From the NCBI GenBank assembly GCA_903868295.1, contig CAIPUQ010000029.1, positions 1 to 6,004 on the forward strand: DNA of 6,004 bases. Reading direction: 5' to 3'. Position numbers and translations under genes: made by a program. This DNA comes from an uncultured Roseiflexaceae bacterium (lineage in GTDB: Bacteria > Chloroflexota > Chloroflexia > Chloroflexales > Roseiflexaceae). The notes beneath the pieces are model-generated. The model was not told the origin of the DNA and did not search any database. It saw nothing but the letters and a program-made list of their open reading frames with translations. Positions 1 to 5,930 of the stretch are shown here, piece after piece. Within the stretch, counting starts at the first letter, position 1, and every line of letters begins with the position of its first letter.

Positions 1-798
1 GAAGTGCAACACGCGGTCGAGTGTCGACGAGGCAATCACCTCACCGATGTATGGGATGACGTAGTCTTTGTTGCTGACCGCGTTGCCAGGGGGCAAATAG
101 ATAAACCCGGCTTCTTTGGCGCCAATCGCAAACACCAGGATACAGATGATGCCGATGACAAAGGTCGGCAGCGACGAACCGACAAACGATACGGTGGTCA
201 TCGCATAATCGAAGCGCGAATACTGGCGTACGGCCGAGTAGATACCGAGGGGAACACCGATGGCAATCGAAATCAATATAGAAGCGCCCATCAACTGCAG
301 TGTGTACGGCAGTCGACTCGCGATAAGGGTCGAAATCGGGCGGTCACGCAACATGACCTGTGAGAGTCCAAAGTCACCAAAAAGAATCCCGCGGGAGGTA
401 CGCCGGTCGACCAGATCTGCAAAGGTAATCGGGACTTCACAGCCTTCTTCGATTATTTCGGTGCGACCATCAGGGTAGCGCAAACGGACCATGCCTGGGG
501 TTTTGCAGCCAGCGGCTACATCGGCCAAAAATGTCTGGCCAGCAATCGTGACGGGACCAGCGGGGAACCCAACGAGCCACCGGGTGAATCGATAGGGGAC
601 GTACAAATCGAGTTCGAAGCGTTGTTTGATGCGGGCGATGTCGTCCGCAGACATTTTGTTGCGGCCGCTTTGCTGCGTCTGCCGCAAGCCTGTCATCGGG
701 CCACCAGGGGCAAAGTACAACAGCACATACGACACGACTGCCGATGCAATCAATACGAGAAACATTTGAATCAGACGACGGATGAGGAATGTCGCCAT
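1..798 (-). CDS. ABC transporter permease, DppB/OppB type (3' end cut by window)
   Basis: This is the first inner-membrane permease of a family 5 (peptide/nickel/oligosaccharide type) ABC importer. 266 codons are open from an ATG at 798 to the window edge, so the C-terminus is missing. The start is supported by AGGGAG (806-811), 7 nt upstream. The N-terminus, MATFLIRRLIQMFLVLIAS, is the classic opening of DppB-like permeases, with TM1 at about residues 9-30 followed by APGGP. GDFGLS (141-146) and RLPYTLQL (162-169) are family landmarks. TM2 lies at about 167-190 and TM3 at about 202-226. The EAA loop that contacts the ATPase would lie beyond the edge. Between TM1 and GDFG there is more sequence than in E. 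coli DppB: roughly residues 80-137 form an extra hydrophilic segment with Cys98 and Cys120. The gene follows the binding-protein gene on the same strand, so it is most likely in one operon with it. The transported substrate cannot be told from this sequence. Confidence 0.9.
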   Translation of the reverse strand, partial: MATFLIRRLIQMFLVLIASAVVSYVLLYFAPGGPMTGLRQTQQSGRNKMSADDIARIKQRFELDLYVPYRFTRWLVGFPAGPVTIAGQTFLADVAAGCKTPGMVRLRYPDGRTEIIEEGCEVPITFADLVDRRTSRGILFGDFGLSQVMLRDRPISTLIASRLPYTLQLMGASILISIAIGVPLGIYSAVRQYSRFDYAMTTVSFVGSSLPTFVIGIICILVFAIGAKEAGFIYLPPGNAVSNKDYVIPYIGEVIASSTLDRVLHF

Positions 799-894
799 GG
801 AGCGGCTCCCTACTTCTACAACAGTGTGAATGACATGGAGCGCGTATACCACCAAAAACGTGCACGAGCACTGAGGCATATGTCTGGTTATGAT

Positions 895-929
895 ACACCC
901 CCCGACACGACGTGCGCATCGGGGGGTGT
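895..929 (-). other. Perfect 11-bp stem-loop between binding-protein and permease genes
   Basis: The arm ACACCCCCCGA (895-905) is exactly complementary to TCGGGGGGTGT (919-929), with a 13-nt loop. The structure begins 15 nt after the stop codon of the binding-protein gene. In the minus-strand transcript it is followed by a mixed sequence (ATCATAACC), not a U-run, so it is not a canonical intrinsic terminator. Stable stems at this place in importer operons (for example between malE and malF) protect the upstream mRNA or reduce read-through, so that binding protein is made in excess over permease. That role is inferred here. Confidence 0.7.
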
Positions 930-943
930 GTGGACGGGGGTTC

Positions 944-2878
944 TTACTTGACGAACATGTTCATGTCGACGTGTTCCCAGGTTGGGGAAGCAATCGTGAC
1001 GACCTGAACCTTGCCCTTGGCTGCGGCATCGACGACCGACTGGACTTCGGCGCCGGCACCCAGGGTTTCGCTGCCGAGAACGTCGATATCGCCGGTCAGC
1101 AATTGAGCGACAGCCTGGTTGGTGTCTTCAAAGAACTGAATGGTGATGGTCTTGATCTTGGCTGGCGTTCCGCCGTAGTTCTCGTTGGCTTCGAAGACCA
1201 TTTTCTGGCCCTTTTCCCACGAGACGATTTTGTATGGTCCGGTACTCCATGGCATTTCGGCCACTTCTGGCAACGTTGGCCAGTCCTTGGCAGGGACATC
1301 GGCGAGGGTCTTGCCCTTGTAGGCGCCTTCGCTCTCGATTGGCTGCTTGGACGGTGCTGGGCCGAATCCACCGGTGAAGAACGTTGGCCACTGCACGCCT
1401 GGCAAGAAGGCCAGGGTCTGCGTGGTGTCGCTCTCTTGGGTGAAGGTCATGACCGAGTCACAGAAGGTGAACGAGGTAGCGCCGGACTCTTTGTCACAGC
1501 TGGTCTTCTGGCCGAGTTCGAAGTCGGCCTTGGTGACCGGTGAACCGTCTTGCCACTTCATGCCGGGCTTGTATTCGAATGTAACGGTCAGCTGCTTCAT
1601 GGTCAATGGTGCAGCGCCGTCCCAGATGAGGGTCTCGCCTGCGGCGTTGGTGACTTCGACGTCCTTGGCCAGTGCAACCGGCTCGCCGCTGGTGCTCCAG
1701 ACCATGTCGCCGGCCTTGACTTCGATATCAGCGTTGGTTGCACCGTCGCCAATTGATGGCAACTTGGTGAACCCGACTGGCTGATAGTCATAGTCGAGGG
1801 TGGTGACGGAGAGTTGGCTGATCAACTGCGCAGCGGTGTATGCCACTGCGGCGCTTTCGACCAGGGTGTACAACGATGCTGGCTCTTGGGTGAAGCCGAG
1901 GACGAGAGCGTCCTTGCCTGGGAGTTCCCATTCGCCTGCGTTGTGGGTGTAGTACTCGGTTGGGTTTGGCTTGAAGTTCTTCAAGTTGACGTTGGCAGCA
2001 GCTGCCTCGGCGCGGTTGAACAACGGCAAGCTGACCATGTCCTTGGTGAATTCTTGCTGGACGATAGCGTACTGCTTGATGCGCTCGTTGCGGTCCAGCG
2101 TGTTGTTGGCGGCGATGATTGCCTTGGAGGCAGCCTCGTTACACCAACCCATGCCGTTCTGGCCTTCCCAGTTGTTGCTTGGCAACGGGATCTGGTTACA
2201 GGCGTAGAGTGAGATGCCGCCGGGATCAGCGGAACCGACCCATGCGAATGCACCCAACTCGTAGTCGCGGCGGGACAAGCCCGTCGTGTCGCCGAACCAC
2301 CAGGAGCCTGGTGCGTGCGTGCGGGCAATCGTGATGCCACAGTTGTCAGCCAACTGTTGCTCGAGCACGGTGGCCCAGGTCTGGCGGAAGCCAGCGTTGG
2401 TGGTCGTGAAGCGCAGGAACAATGGTGCGCCCGTCTCGACGTTGGCACCATCTTCGTAGCCGGCTTCCTTCAACAGCGCCTTGCCCTTTTCGGGGTCAAA
2501 TGCGTAGGTGGTGATGCCTTCGCTGGCGGCTGCCCAGTGTGACTTGGGCAAGAACGTGTCCATCAACAGCCCTTGCTGCTGTTCTTCGGTCAAGAACGGA
2601 TAGACCGACTTGATCAATTCTGGACGGTTGGTGCAGAAGGCAATCGCCTGACGGATGCGCACGTCGCCCAACAGCGGGTGTGGGGTCGTGAACGATGTGT
2701 CGGTGACGACTGGCTCGGCTGGTTCTACGGTGGCGACCGGCACTGCGGTCTCCTTCACCACGACGGTTTCCTTGATGACTTGCACTTCTGGGGCTTGGCC
2801 ACAGGCTGCAATCATCGGGATGACCAGTGCCGTGATGAACAGCAATCCTGCGCGACGCAGCAATTGTTGCTTCAACAT
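944..2878 (-). CDS. Family 5 extracellular solute-binding lipoprotein with circularly permuted domain order
   Basis: This 644-residue lipoprotein captures substrate outside the cell for the ABC importer encoded downstream. The start ATG at 2878 has AAGGAG (2885-2890) 6 nt upstream. Residues 1-26 are a lipoprotein signal peptide (basic MLKQQLLRR, hydrophobic core, lipobox I-A-A-C with Cys26). Residues 27-66 are a Val/Thr/Glu/Pro-rich linker containing KETVVVKET. The family 5 motifs then appear in swapped order. Residues 67-318 match the usual C-terminal half: DVRIRQAIAF (72-81), FDPEKGKALLKEAGY (127-141), SADPGG (216-221), SLPLFNR (283-289), and the typical EW ending (316-317). Residues 321-644 match the usual N-terminal half: DALVLGFTQEPASL (323-336), WQDGSPVTKADF (442-453), STGPYKIVSW (545-554), TGDIDV (595-600), TWEHVDMNMF (633-642). 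All parts of one protein are present once, so this looks like a circular permutation and not a fragment or tandem fusion. Substrate is unknown: the family binds peptides, nickel, haem and oligosaccharides. Family identity is near certain; the permutation reading is strong. Confidence 0.93.
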   Translation of the reverse strand: MLKQQLLRRAGLLFITALVIPMIAACGQAPEVQVIKETVVVKETAVPVATVEPAEPVVTDTSFTTPHPLLGDVRIRQAIAFCTNRPELIKSVYPFLTEEQQQGLLMDTFLPKSHWAAASEGITTYAFDPEKGKALLKEAGYEDGANVETGAPLFLRFTTTNAGFRQTWATVLEQQLADNCGITIARTHAPGSWWFGDTTGLSRRDYELGAFAWVGSADPGGISLYACNQIPLPSNNWEGQNGMGWCNEAASKAIIAANNTLDRNERIKQYAIVQQEFTKDMVSLPLFNRAEAAAANVNLKNFKPNPTEYYTHNAGEWELPGKDALVLGFTQEPASLYTLVESAAVAYTAAQLISQLSVTTLDYDYQPVGFTKLPSIGDGATNADIEVKAGDMVWSTSGEPVALAKDVEVTNAAGETLIWDGAAPLTMKQLTVTFEYKPGMKWQDGSPVTKADFELGQKTSCDKESGATSFTFCDSVMTFTQESDTTQTLAFLPGVQWPTFFTGGFGPAPSKQPIESEGAYKGKTLADVPAKDWPTLPEVAEMPWSTGPYKIVSWEKGQKMVFEANENYGGTPAKIKTITIQFFEDTNQAVAQLLTGDIDVLGSETLGAGAEVQSVVDAAAKGKVQVVTIASPTWEHVDMNMFVK

Positions 2879-2991
2879 GCGGTTCTCCTTTTTTTACTAA
2901 TTCCTCATTACGTCCACGCGGCTTGTACAGAAAACCACGCAACGGGTACGTCGCGTGTCTACCATCACAAGTTTGAGTATTCGTAAGGTGC

Positions 2992-3020
2992 ATCGTATAT
3001 GATAATCAGATGAAAGTCAA
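2992..3020 (-). promoter_or_regulatory. Sigma70-type promoter of the importer operon
   Basis: On the minus strand, TTGACT (3020-3015) is separated by 17 bp from TACGAT (2997-2992). These match the -35 and -10 consensus at 5 of 6 and 4 of 6 positions. Transcription would start near 2985, leaving a leader of about 105 nt before the binding-protein ATG. An overlapping -10 reading (TATACG) is possible with a shorter spacer. No operator was recognised. Confidence 0.6.
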
Positions 3021-3122
3021 CGTATACGACACTGCAACGCCCAAAAAACACGAACAGTAGGTATGTTCGTTTTCGTGCTGTCGACGTCTCGTTGGGCTCT
3101 TTGGGTGTGCGTGCGACACCGT

Positions 3123-3140
3123 TCCGCATCCCTATGCGGA
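3123..3140. repeat. Inverted repeat between the two divergent promoters
   Basis: TCCGCAT (3123-3129) and ATGCGGA (3134-3140) pair perfectly around a 4-nt loop (CCCT). The repeat lies upstream of both promoters, so it belongs to neither leader. On the plus strand it is followed by a weak T-rich stretch (TAATTTTCTG). It could be a regulator site or a weak terminator-like hairpin that blocks stray plus-strand transcription from entering nrdJ. No function is assigned. Confidence 0.4.
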
Positions 3141-3185
3141 CGAGTAATTTTCTGTCGGAACATCCCACAAATCATGACAATTTGC

Positions 3186-3214
3186 TTGACACCCCAAACA
3201 CACCGTGCTACTAT
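3186..3214 (+). promoter_or_regulatory. nrdJ: Sigma70-type promoter of nrdJ
   Basis: TTGACA (3186-3191) is a perfect -35 element, followed after exactly 17 bp by TACTAT (3209-3214), which matches the -10 consensus at 4 of 6 positions. Transcription would start near 3221, inside the first NrdR-like box, leaving a leader of about 190 nt. This is the best promoter match in the window. Confidence 0.75.
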
Positions 3215-3218
3215 TCAA

Positions 3219-3234
3219 AAACGATATCTAGTGA
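3219..3234 (+). promoter_or_regulatory. NrdR box 1 (over the nrdJ transcription start)
   Basis: AAACGATATCTAGTGA fits the NrdR box consensus acaCwAtATaTwGtgt at 12 of 16 positions, including the core C, A, AT, T and G. It starts 4 bp after the -10 element and covers the expected transcription start, a position where a bound repressor would block initiation. NrdR is the ATP-cone repressor of ribonucleotide reductase genes in many bacteria. The nrdR gene is not in the window. Confidence 0.65.
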
Positions 3235-3251
3235 CTCCCCCACCGCCCACA

Positions 3252-3267
3252 CCACTATATGTTGTGT
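3252..3267 (+). promoter_or_regulatory. NrdR box 2 (downstream partner box)
   Basis: CCACTATATGTTGTGT fits the NrdR box consensus at 14 of 16 positions, including every strongly conserved one. It lies 33 bp downstream of box 1 measured start to start. NrdR boxes usually occur in pairs about 31-32 bp apart, so both sites face the same side of the helix. Here the gap is one or two bp longer than typical. The pairing makes a chance match unlikely. Confidence 0.75.
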
Positions 3268-3281
3268 CTGGTTGGCTGAAT

Positions 3282-3303
3282 ACAGAAGCATTTGGCTTTC
3301 TGT
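3282..3303 (+). other. Small stem-loop in the nrdJ leader
   Basis: ACAGAAGC (3282-3289) can pair with GCTTTCTGT (3295-3303) across a 5-nt loop, with one bulged T. It lies in the untranslated leader, over 100 nt before the start codon, and is not followed by a T-run. It does not resemble a cobalamin riboswitch core. A regulatory role is only a possibility. Confidence 0.25.
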
Positions 3304-3409
3304 TGACGTCGCAAAAGTATCCGATGGTATGTAGTACAGCCGTTTCAACGACTGCACTGACTGCCTTCGTTTTTCTCATTTTCGCTGCTGACAGGGTAAG
3401 GGGTTCGAC

Positions 3410-5695
3410 ATGACACTGGAAGAAAAAATGGAGCAACCGGCATCAACGTCTAACAGCGACGATGCTGTCCAAGCTCCGACCACCATTCTCAAGCGCGATG
3501 GGCGCCGGATGGAGTTTGACGCAGACCGGATCGAAAAGGCAATCACCCGGTGCTTCCAGAGTTTTGGTCGCGAGCCGAGCACGGCAGTCACCGAACTGAC
3601 GCGCCGCGTGGTCAACATCGTGGCCGCCAAGGCGTCCCGTGGGGTCCCCAGCGTCGAAGAGGTCCAAGACATCGTCGAGATGGTGTTGCAGGCTGCCGGC
3701 GAGTTCGAAGCCGCCAAGCGCTACATCTTGTACCGTGCCGATCGTGCCAAAGAGCGCGAGCGTCGCCCAGTGCCAGACGATGTCCGCACGGCATTTGCCG
3801 CTTCGGACGTCTACTTCCCAACCCCGTTGCAGAAGTTCCAGTTCTTCGACAAGTACTCGCGCTTCAACTACGATTTGGCACGCCGCGAGACCTGGATCGA
3901 GACCGTCGATCGTTCCGTCGACTACCTGCACGAGCTTGCCGGTGATCGCTTGCCCAGCGAGACCTACCAGCGCATCCGCAAGGCCATCCTCGAGATGCGT
4001 GCCATGCCGTCGATGCGGTTGTTGGCCATGGCCGGCCCTGCTGCCCGCCGCAACAACATCGCCATCTACAACTGTTCGTACCAGCCGGTCGAGAGCATCG
4101 ACTCGTTTGTCGAAGCGTTGATTATCTCGATGGCGGGGTGTGGCGTGGGCTTCTCGGTCGAGAGCAAGTACGTCGAAAACTTCCCCCGCATCAAGCGTCA
4201 GACCGGTCACGCCCCGTCCCACTTCACCGTCGAAGATTCGGCCGAAGGTTGGGCTGATGCACTGCGCTTCGGTATGCAGACCTGGTTCGACGGCGGCGAC
4301 GCGCGCTTCGACCTGTCGGGTCTGCGCGCTGCTGGTATCGCCCTCAAGGTCAAGGGTGGTCGTGCTTCTGGCCCCGAGCCGTTGCGTGTGACCCTCGACT
4401 TCATGCGGCGCCGGATCCTGTCACGCCAAGGCTCGTTCTTGCGGCCCATCGACGCCCACGACATGATGTGTGTGGTCGGCAATGCGGCAGTGTCGGGCGG
4501 TGTCCGCCGTACGGCCATGATTTCGCTGTTCGACCCAGACGATGCCGAGATGCTTTCGTCCAAGAGCGGCGACTTCGAGCGCGACAACAGCCACCGCTGG
4601 AACGCCAACAACTCGGCCGTATGGCCAGTCGGTGGTCTCACCCAGCAGGCCTTCATCCATCAATTCATGGAAATGGTCGACTCTGGTCGTGGCGAGCCCG
4701 GCATCTTCAACCGCGAAGGCGCCAACACGATGAAGCCCGCCCGCCGCAAAGAAGCCGAATTCGGCACCAACCCCTGTGGCGAAATCAACTTGCGCCCGTG
4801 GCAGTTCTGTAACTTGACCGCCGCTGTGGCCCGTGTCGACGACACCTTCGAATCCCTGCGCGAGAAGGTCGAAGTCGCCACCATCATCGGCAGCATTCAG
4901 TCGATGGCCACCAACTTCCCCGGTTTGCGGCCACAGTGGCGCGCCAACTGCGAAGAAGAGCGCCTCCTCGGTGTCGACATCACCGGCCAGATGGACAGCG
5001 CCGCTGCCCAGGATCCACAGTTCAAACGCCAGCTGCGCGAGATTTCGATCGAAGTCAACCGTGCAACTGCCGCCAAGCTGGGCATCAACCAGTCCGCTTC
5101 CATCACCTGTGTCAAGCCGAGCGGCAATTCGTCGCAACTCTTGAACTGCGCGAGCGGTCTGCACCCACGCTGGGCCCCGTACTACATCCGCAACGTGCGC
5201 GTGTCGATCCACTCACCCATCTACAAAGTCTTGCGCGATGCCGGCGTCCCTATGGACCCCGAAAACGGCCAGACCGTCGATAACGCCACCACTTGGGTCG
5301 TCCACTTCCCGATGAAGGCCCCAGAAGGTGCGACCACCCGGGCCGACGTCAGCGCCCTCCAGCAGTGCGAGTTCTGGTTGCAGAACAAGCTCTTCTGGAC
5401 CGAGCACAACCCGTCCGTTACCATCACCTACAAGCCCGACGAGGTCTTGGAACTGATGAAGTGGGTCTGGGAGCATCGCGAACAGGTCGGCGGCATGTCG
5501 TTCTTGCCCAGCTTCGACGCCAACTACGCCCAGATGCCGTACGTCGAAATCGAAAAGGAAGAATACGAGCGCCTCGCCGCCGAATTCCCCGAAATCGACT
5601 TCTCGAAGGTCTGGCGTTACGAAGAGAACGATCTCACCAACGCGGCCCAAGAGCTCGCCTGTGTCGGCGGCTCGTGCGAAGTCTCACTCACCTAA
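3410..5695 (+). CDS. nrdJ: Adenosylcobalamin-dependent (class II) ribonucleotide reductase with N-terminal ATP-cone
   Basis: This enzyme makes deoxyribonucleotides by reducing ribonucleotides, using a thiyl radical generated from coenzyme B12, so it needs neither oxygen nor a separate radical subunit. At 761 residues it is complete. Residues about 25-115 form an ATP-cone (ILKRDGRRMEF near the start), the domain that senses ATP/dATP. The catalytic barrel follows. Cys222 (YNCSY) and Cys467 (QFCNLT) are the redox pair. Cys456 in TNPCGEI (453-459) is the radical cysteine, with Asn454 and Glu458 as catalytic partners. The 11-residue spacing Cys456-Cys467 equals that of Cys408-Cys419 in the Lactobacillus leichmannii triphosphate reductase. 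The C-terminal tail has Cys751 and Cys756, the pair that re-reduces the active site. HRWNANNS, SGPEPL and VRRTAMISLF also match that family. The start ATG at 3410 has AAGGGG (3398-3403) 6 nt upstream; Met7 (3428), preceded by GGAAG, is an alternative that would not affect the ATP-cone. It appears to be a single-gene transcript. A triphosphate substrate and a monomeric state are inferred from similarity. Confidence 0.96.
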   Translation: MTLEEKMEQPASTSNSDDAVQAPTTILKRDGRRMEFDADRIEKAITRCFQSFGREPSTAVTELTRRVVNIVAAKASRGVPSVEEVQDIVEMVLQAAGEFEAAKRYILYRADRAKERERRPVPDDVRTAFAASDVYFPTPLQKFQFFDKYSRFNYDLARRETWIETVDRSVDYLHELAGDRLPSETYQRIRKAILEMRAMPSMRLLAMAGPAARRNNIAIYNCSYQPVESIDSFVEALIISMAGCGVGFSVESKYVENFPRIKRQTGHAPSHFTVEDSAEGWADALRFGMQTWFDGGDARFDLSGLRAAGIALKVKGGRASGPEPLRVTLDFMRRRILSRQGSFLRPIDAHDMMCVVGNAAVSGGVRRTAMISLFDPDDAEMLSSKSGDFERDNSHRWNANNSAVWPVGGLTQQAFIHQFMEMVDSGRGEPGIFNREGANTMKPARRKEAEFGTNPCGEINLRPWQFCNLTAAVARVDDTFESLREKVEVATIIGSIQSMATNFPGLRPQWRANCEEERLLGVDITGQMDSAAAQDPQFKRQLREISIEVNRATAAKLGINQSASITCVKPSGNSSQLLNCASGLHPRWAPYYIRNVRVSIHSPIYKVLRDAGVPMDPENGQTVDNATTWVVHFPMKAPEGATTRADVSALQQCEFWLQNKLFWTEHNPSVTITYKPDEVLELMKWVWEHREQVGGMSFLPSFDANYAQMPYVEIEKEEYERLAAEFPEIDFSKVWRYEENDLTNAAQELACVGGSCEVSLT

Positions 5696-5713
5696 TCACC
5701 TCCATCCCCAGCG

Positions 5714-5744
5714 ACCCGGTACGCATACGCGTACCGGGTTTTTT
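5714..5744 (+). terminator. Intrinsic terminator of nrdJ
   Basis: ACCCGGTACGC (5714-5724) pairs perfectly with GCGTACCGGGT (5729-5739) around a 4-nt loop (ATAC), and the stem runs into six T residues (5739-5744). It starts 18 nt after the nrdJ stop codon. This is a textbook rho-independent terminator and separates nrdJ from the next gene. Confidence 0.93.
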
Positions 5745-5819
5745 GTGCAATCTCCATCTGCGGCGAGCACCAACAAGACAGGACCAGAGCTGTTTGCCAT
5801 CAGCTACACTGCACGCTAC

Positions 5820-5855
5820 GAGGGGCAGCGCACGGCAGATTGGTATAGGCCCCTC
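5820..5855. repeat. 7-bp inverted repeat upstream of the right-hand gene
   Basis: GAGGGGC (5820-5826) and GCCCCTC (5849-5855) are perfectly complementary, 22 nt apart, in the 186-bp gap between the nrdJ terminator and the next start codon. There is no T-run. It could be an operator or leader structure, or chance in GC-rich sequence. No convincing sigma70 promoter was found in this gap. Confidence 0.25.
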
Positions 5856-5930
5856 AGATCGCATACCCCGTGTATTGCGTGCCTGGGTGAATCGTGGCAA
5901 GATGACGGTGCACAAGAAAGGAGCAAGTCC

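Larger units (their letters stand above)
2879..3409. other. 531-bp divergent intergenic region
   Basis: This stretch separates the importer operon (leftward) from nrdJ (rightward). It holds one promoter for each direction, two NrdR-like boxes, a 7-bp hairpin between the promoters (3123-3140), and a leader of about 190 nt before nrdJ with a small stem-loop. Short open frames here (up to 116 codons) lack a convincing ribosome binding site and show no recognisable domain. I see no tRNA, no cobalamin riboswitch core and no insertion sequence. Confidence 0.7.

Noticed and set aside
890..1543. 217-codon plus-strand frame opposite the binding-protein gene
   Set aside because: It is antisense to clear family 5 motifs, begins inside the intercistronic stem, and shows no domain.
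944..2878. Binding-protein gene as a fusion of two truncated paralogues
   Set aside because: Each family segment appears once and together they make one complete protein with a minimal joint, which a circular permutation explains better than a random fusion.
3303..3330. Possible second nrdJ promoter (TTGACG then TGGTAT)
   Set aside because: The spacer is 16 bp and the -10 matches at only 3 of 6 positions; the promoter at 3186-3214 is far better.
3063..3413. 116-codon plus-strand frame in the divergent region
   Set aside because: It starts upstream of the nrdJ promoter, has no good ribosome binding site, and its peptide shows no domain or coherent membrane pattern.
3443..5650. Long open frames antisense to nrdJ (259, 263 and 145 codons)
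   Set aside because: They are mirror images of a strongly biased GC-rich coding frame; the sense frame has catalytic motifs throughout, and the antisense products are low in recognisable domains and rich in repeated Val/Asp/Gly.
5794..5903. Promoter candidates for the right-hand gene (TTGCCA-17-TACGAG and TTGCGT-17-CAAGAT)
   Set aside because: Each has a -10 with only 3 of 6 matches and a degenerate -35; neither can be preferred over chance.
5745..5930. Possible small RNA or tRNA in the gap before the last gene
   Set aside because: No cloverleaf or conserved T-loop sequence could be built; only a 7-bp inverted repeat is present.
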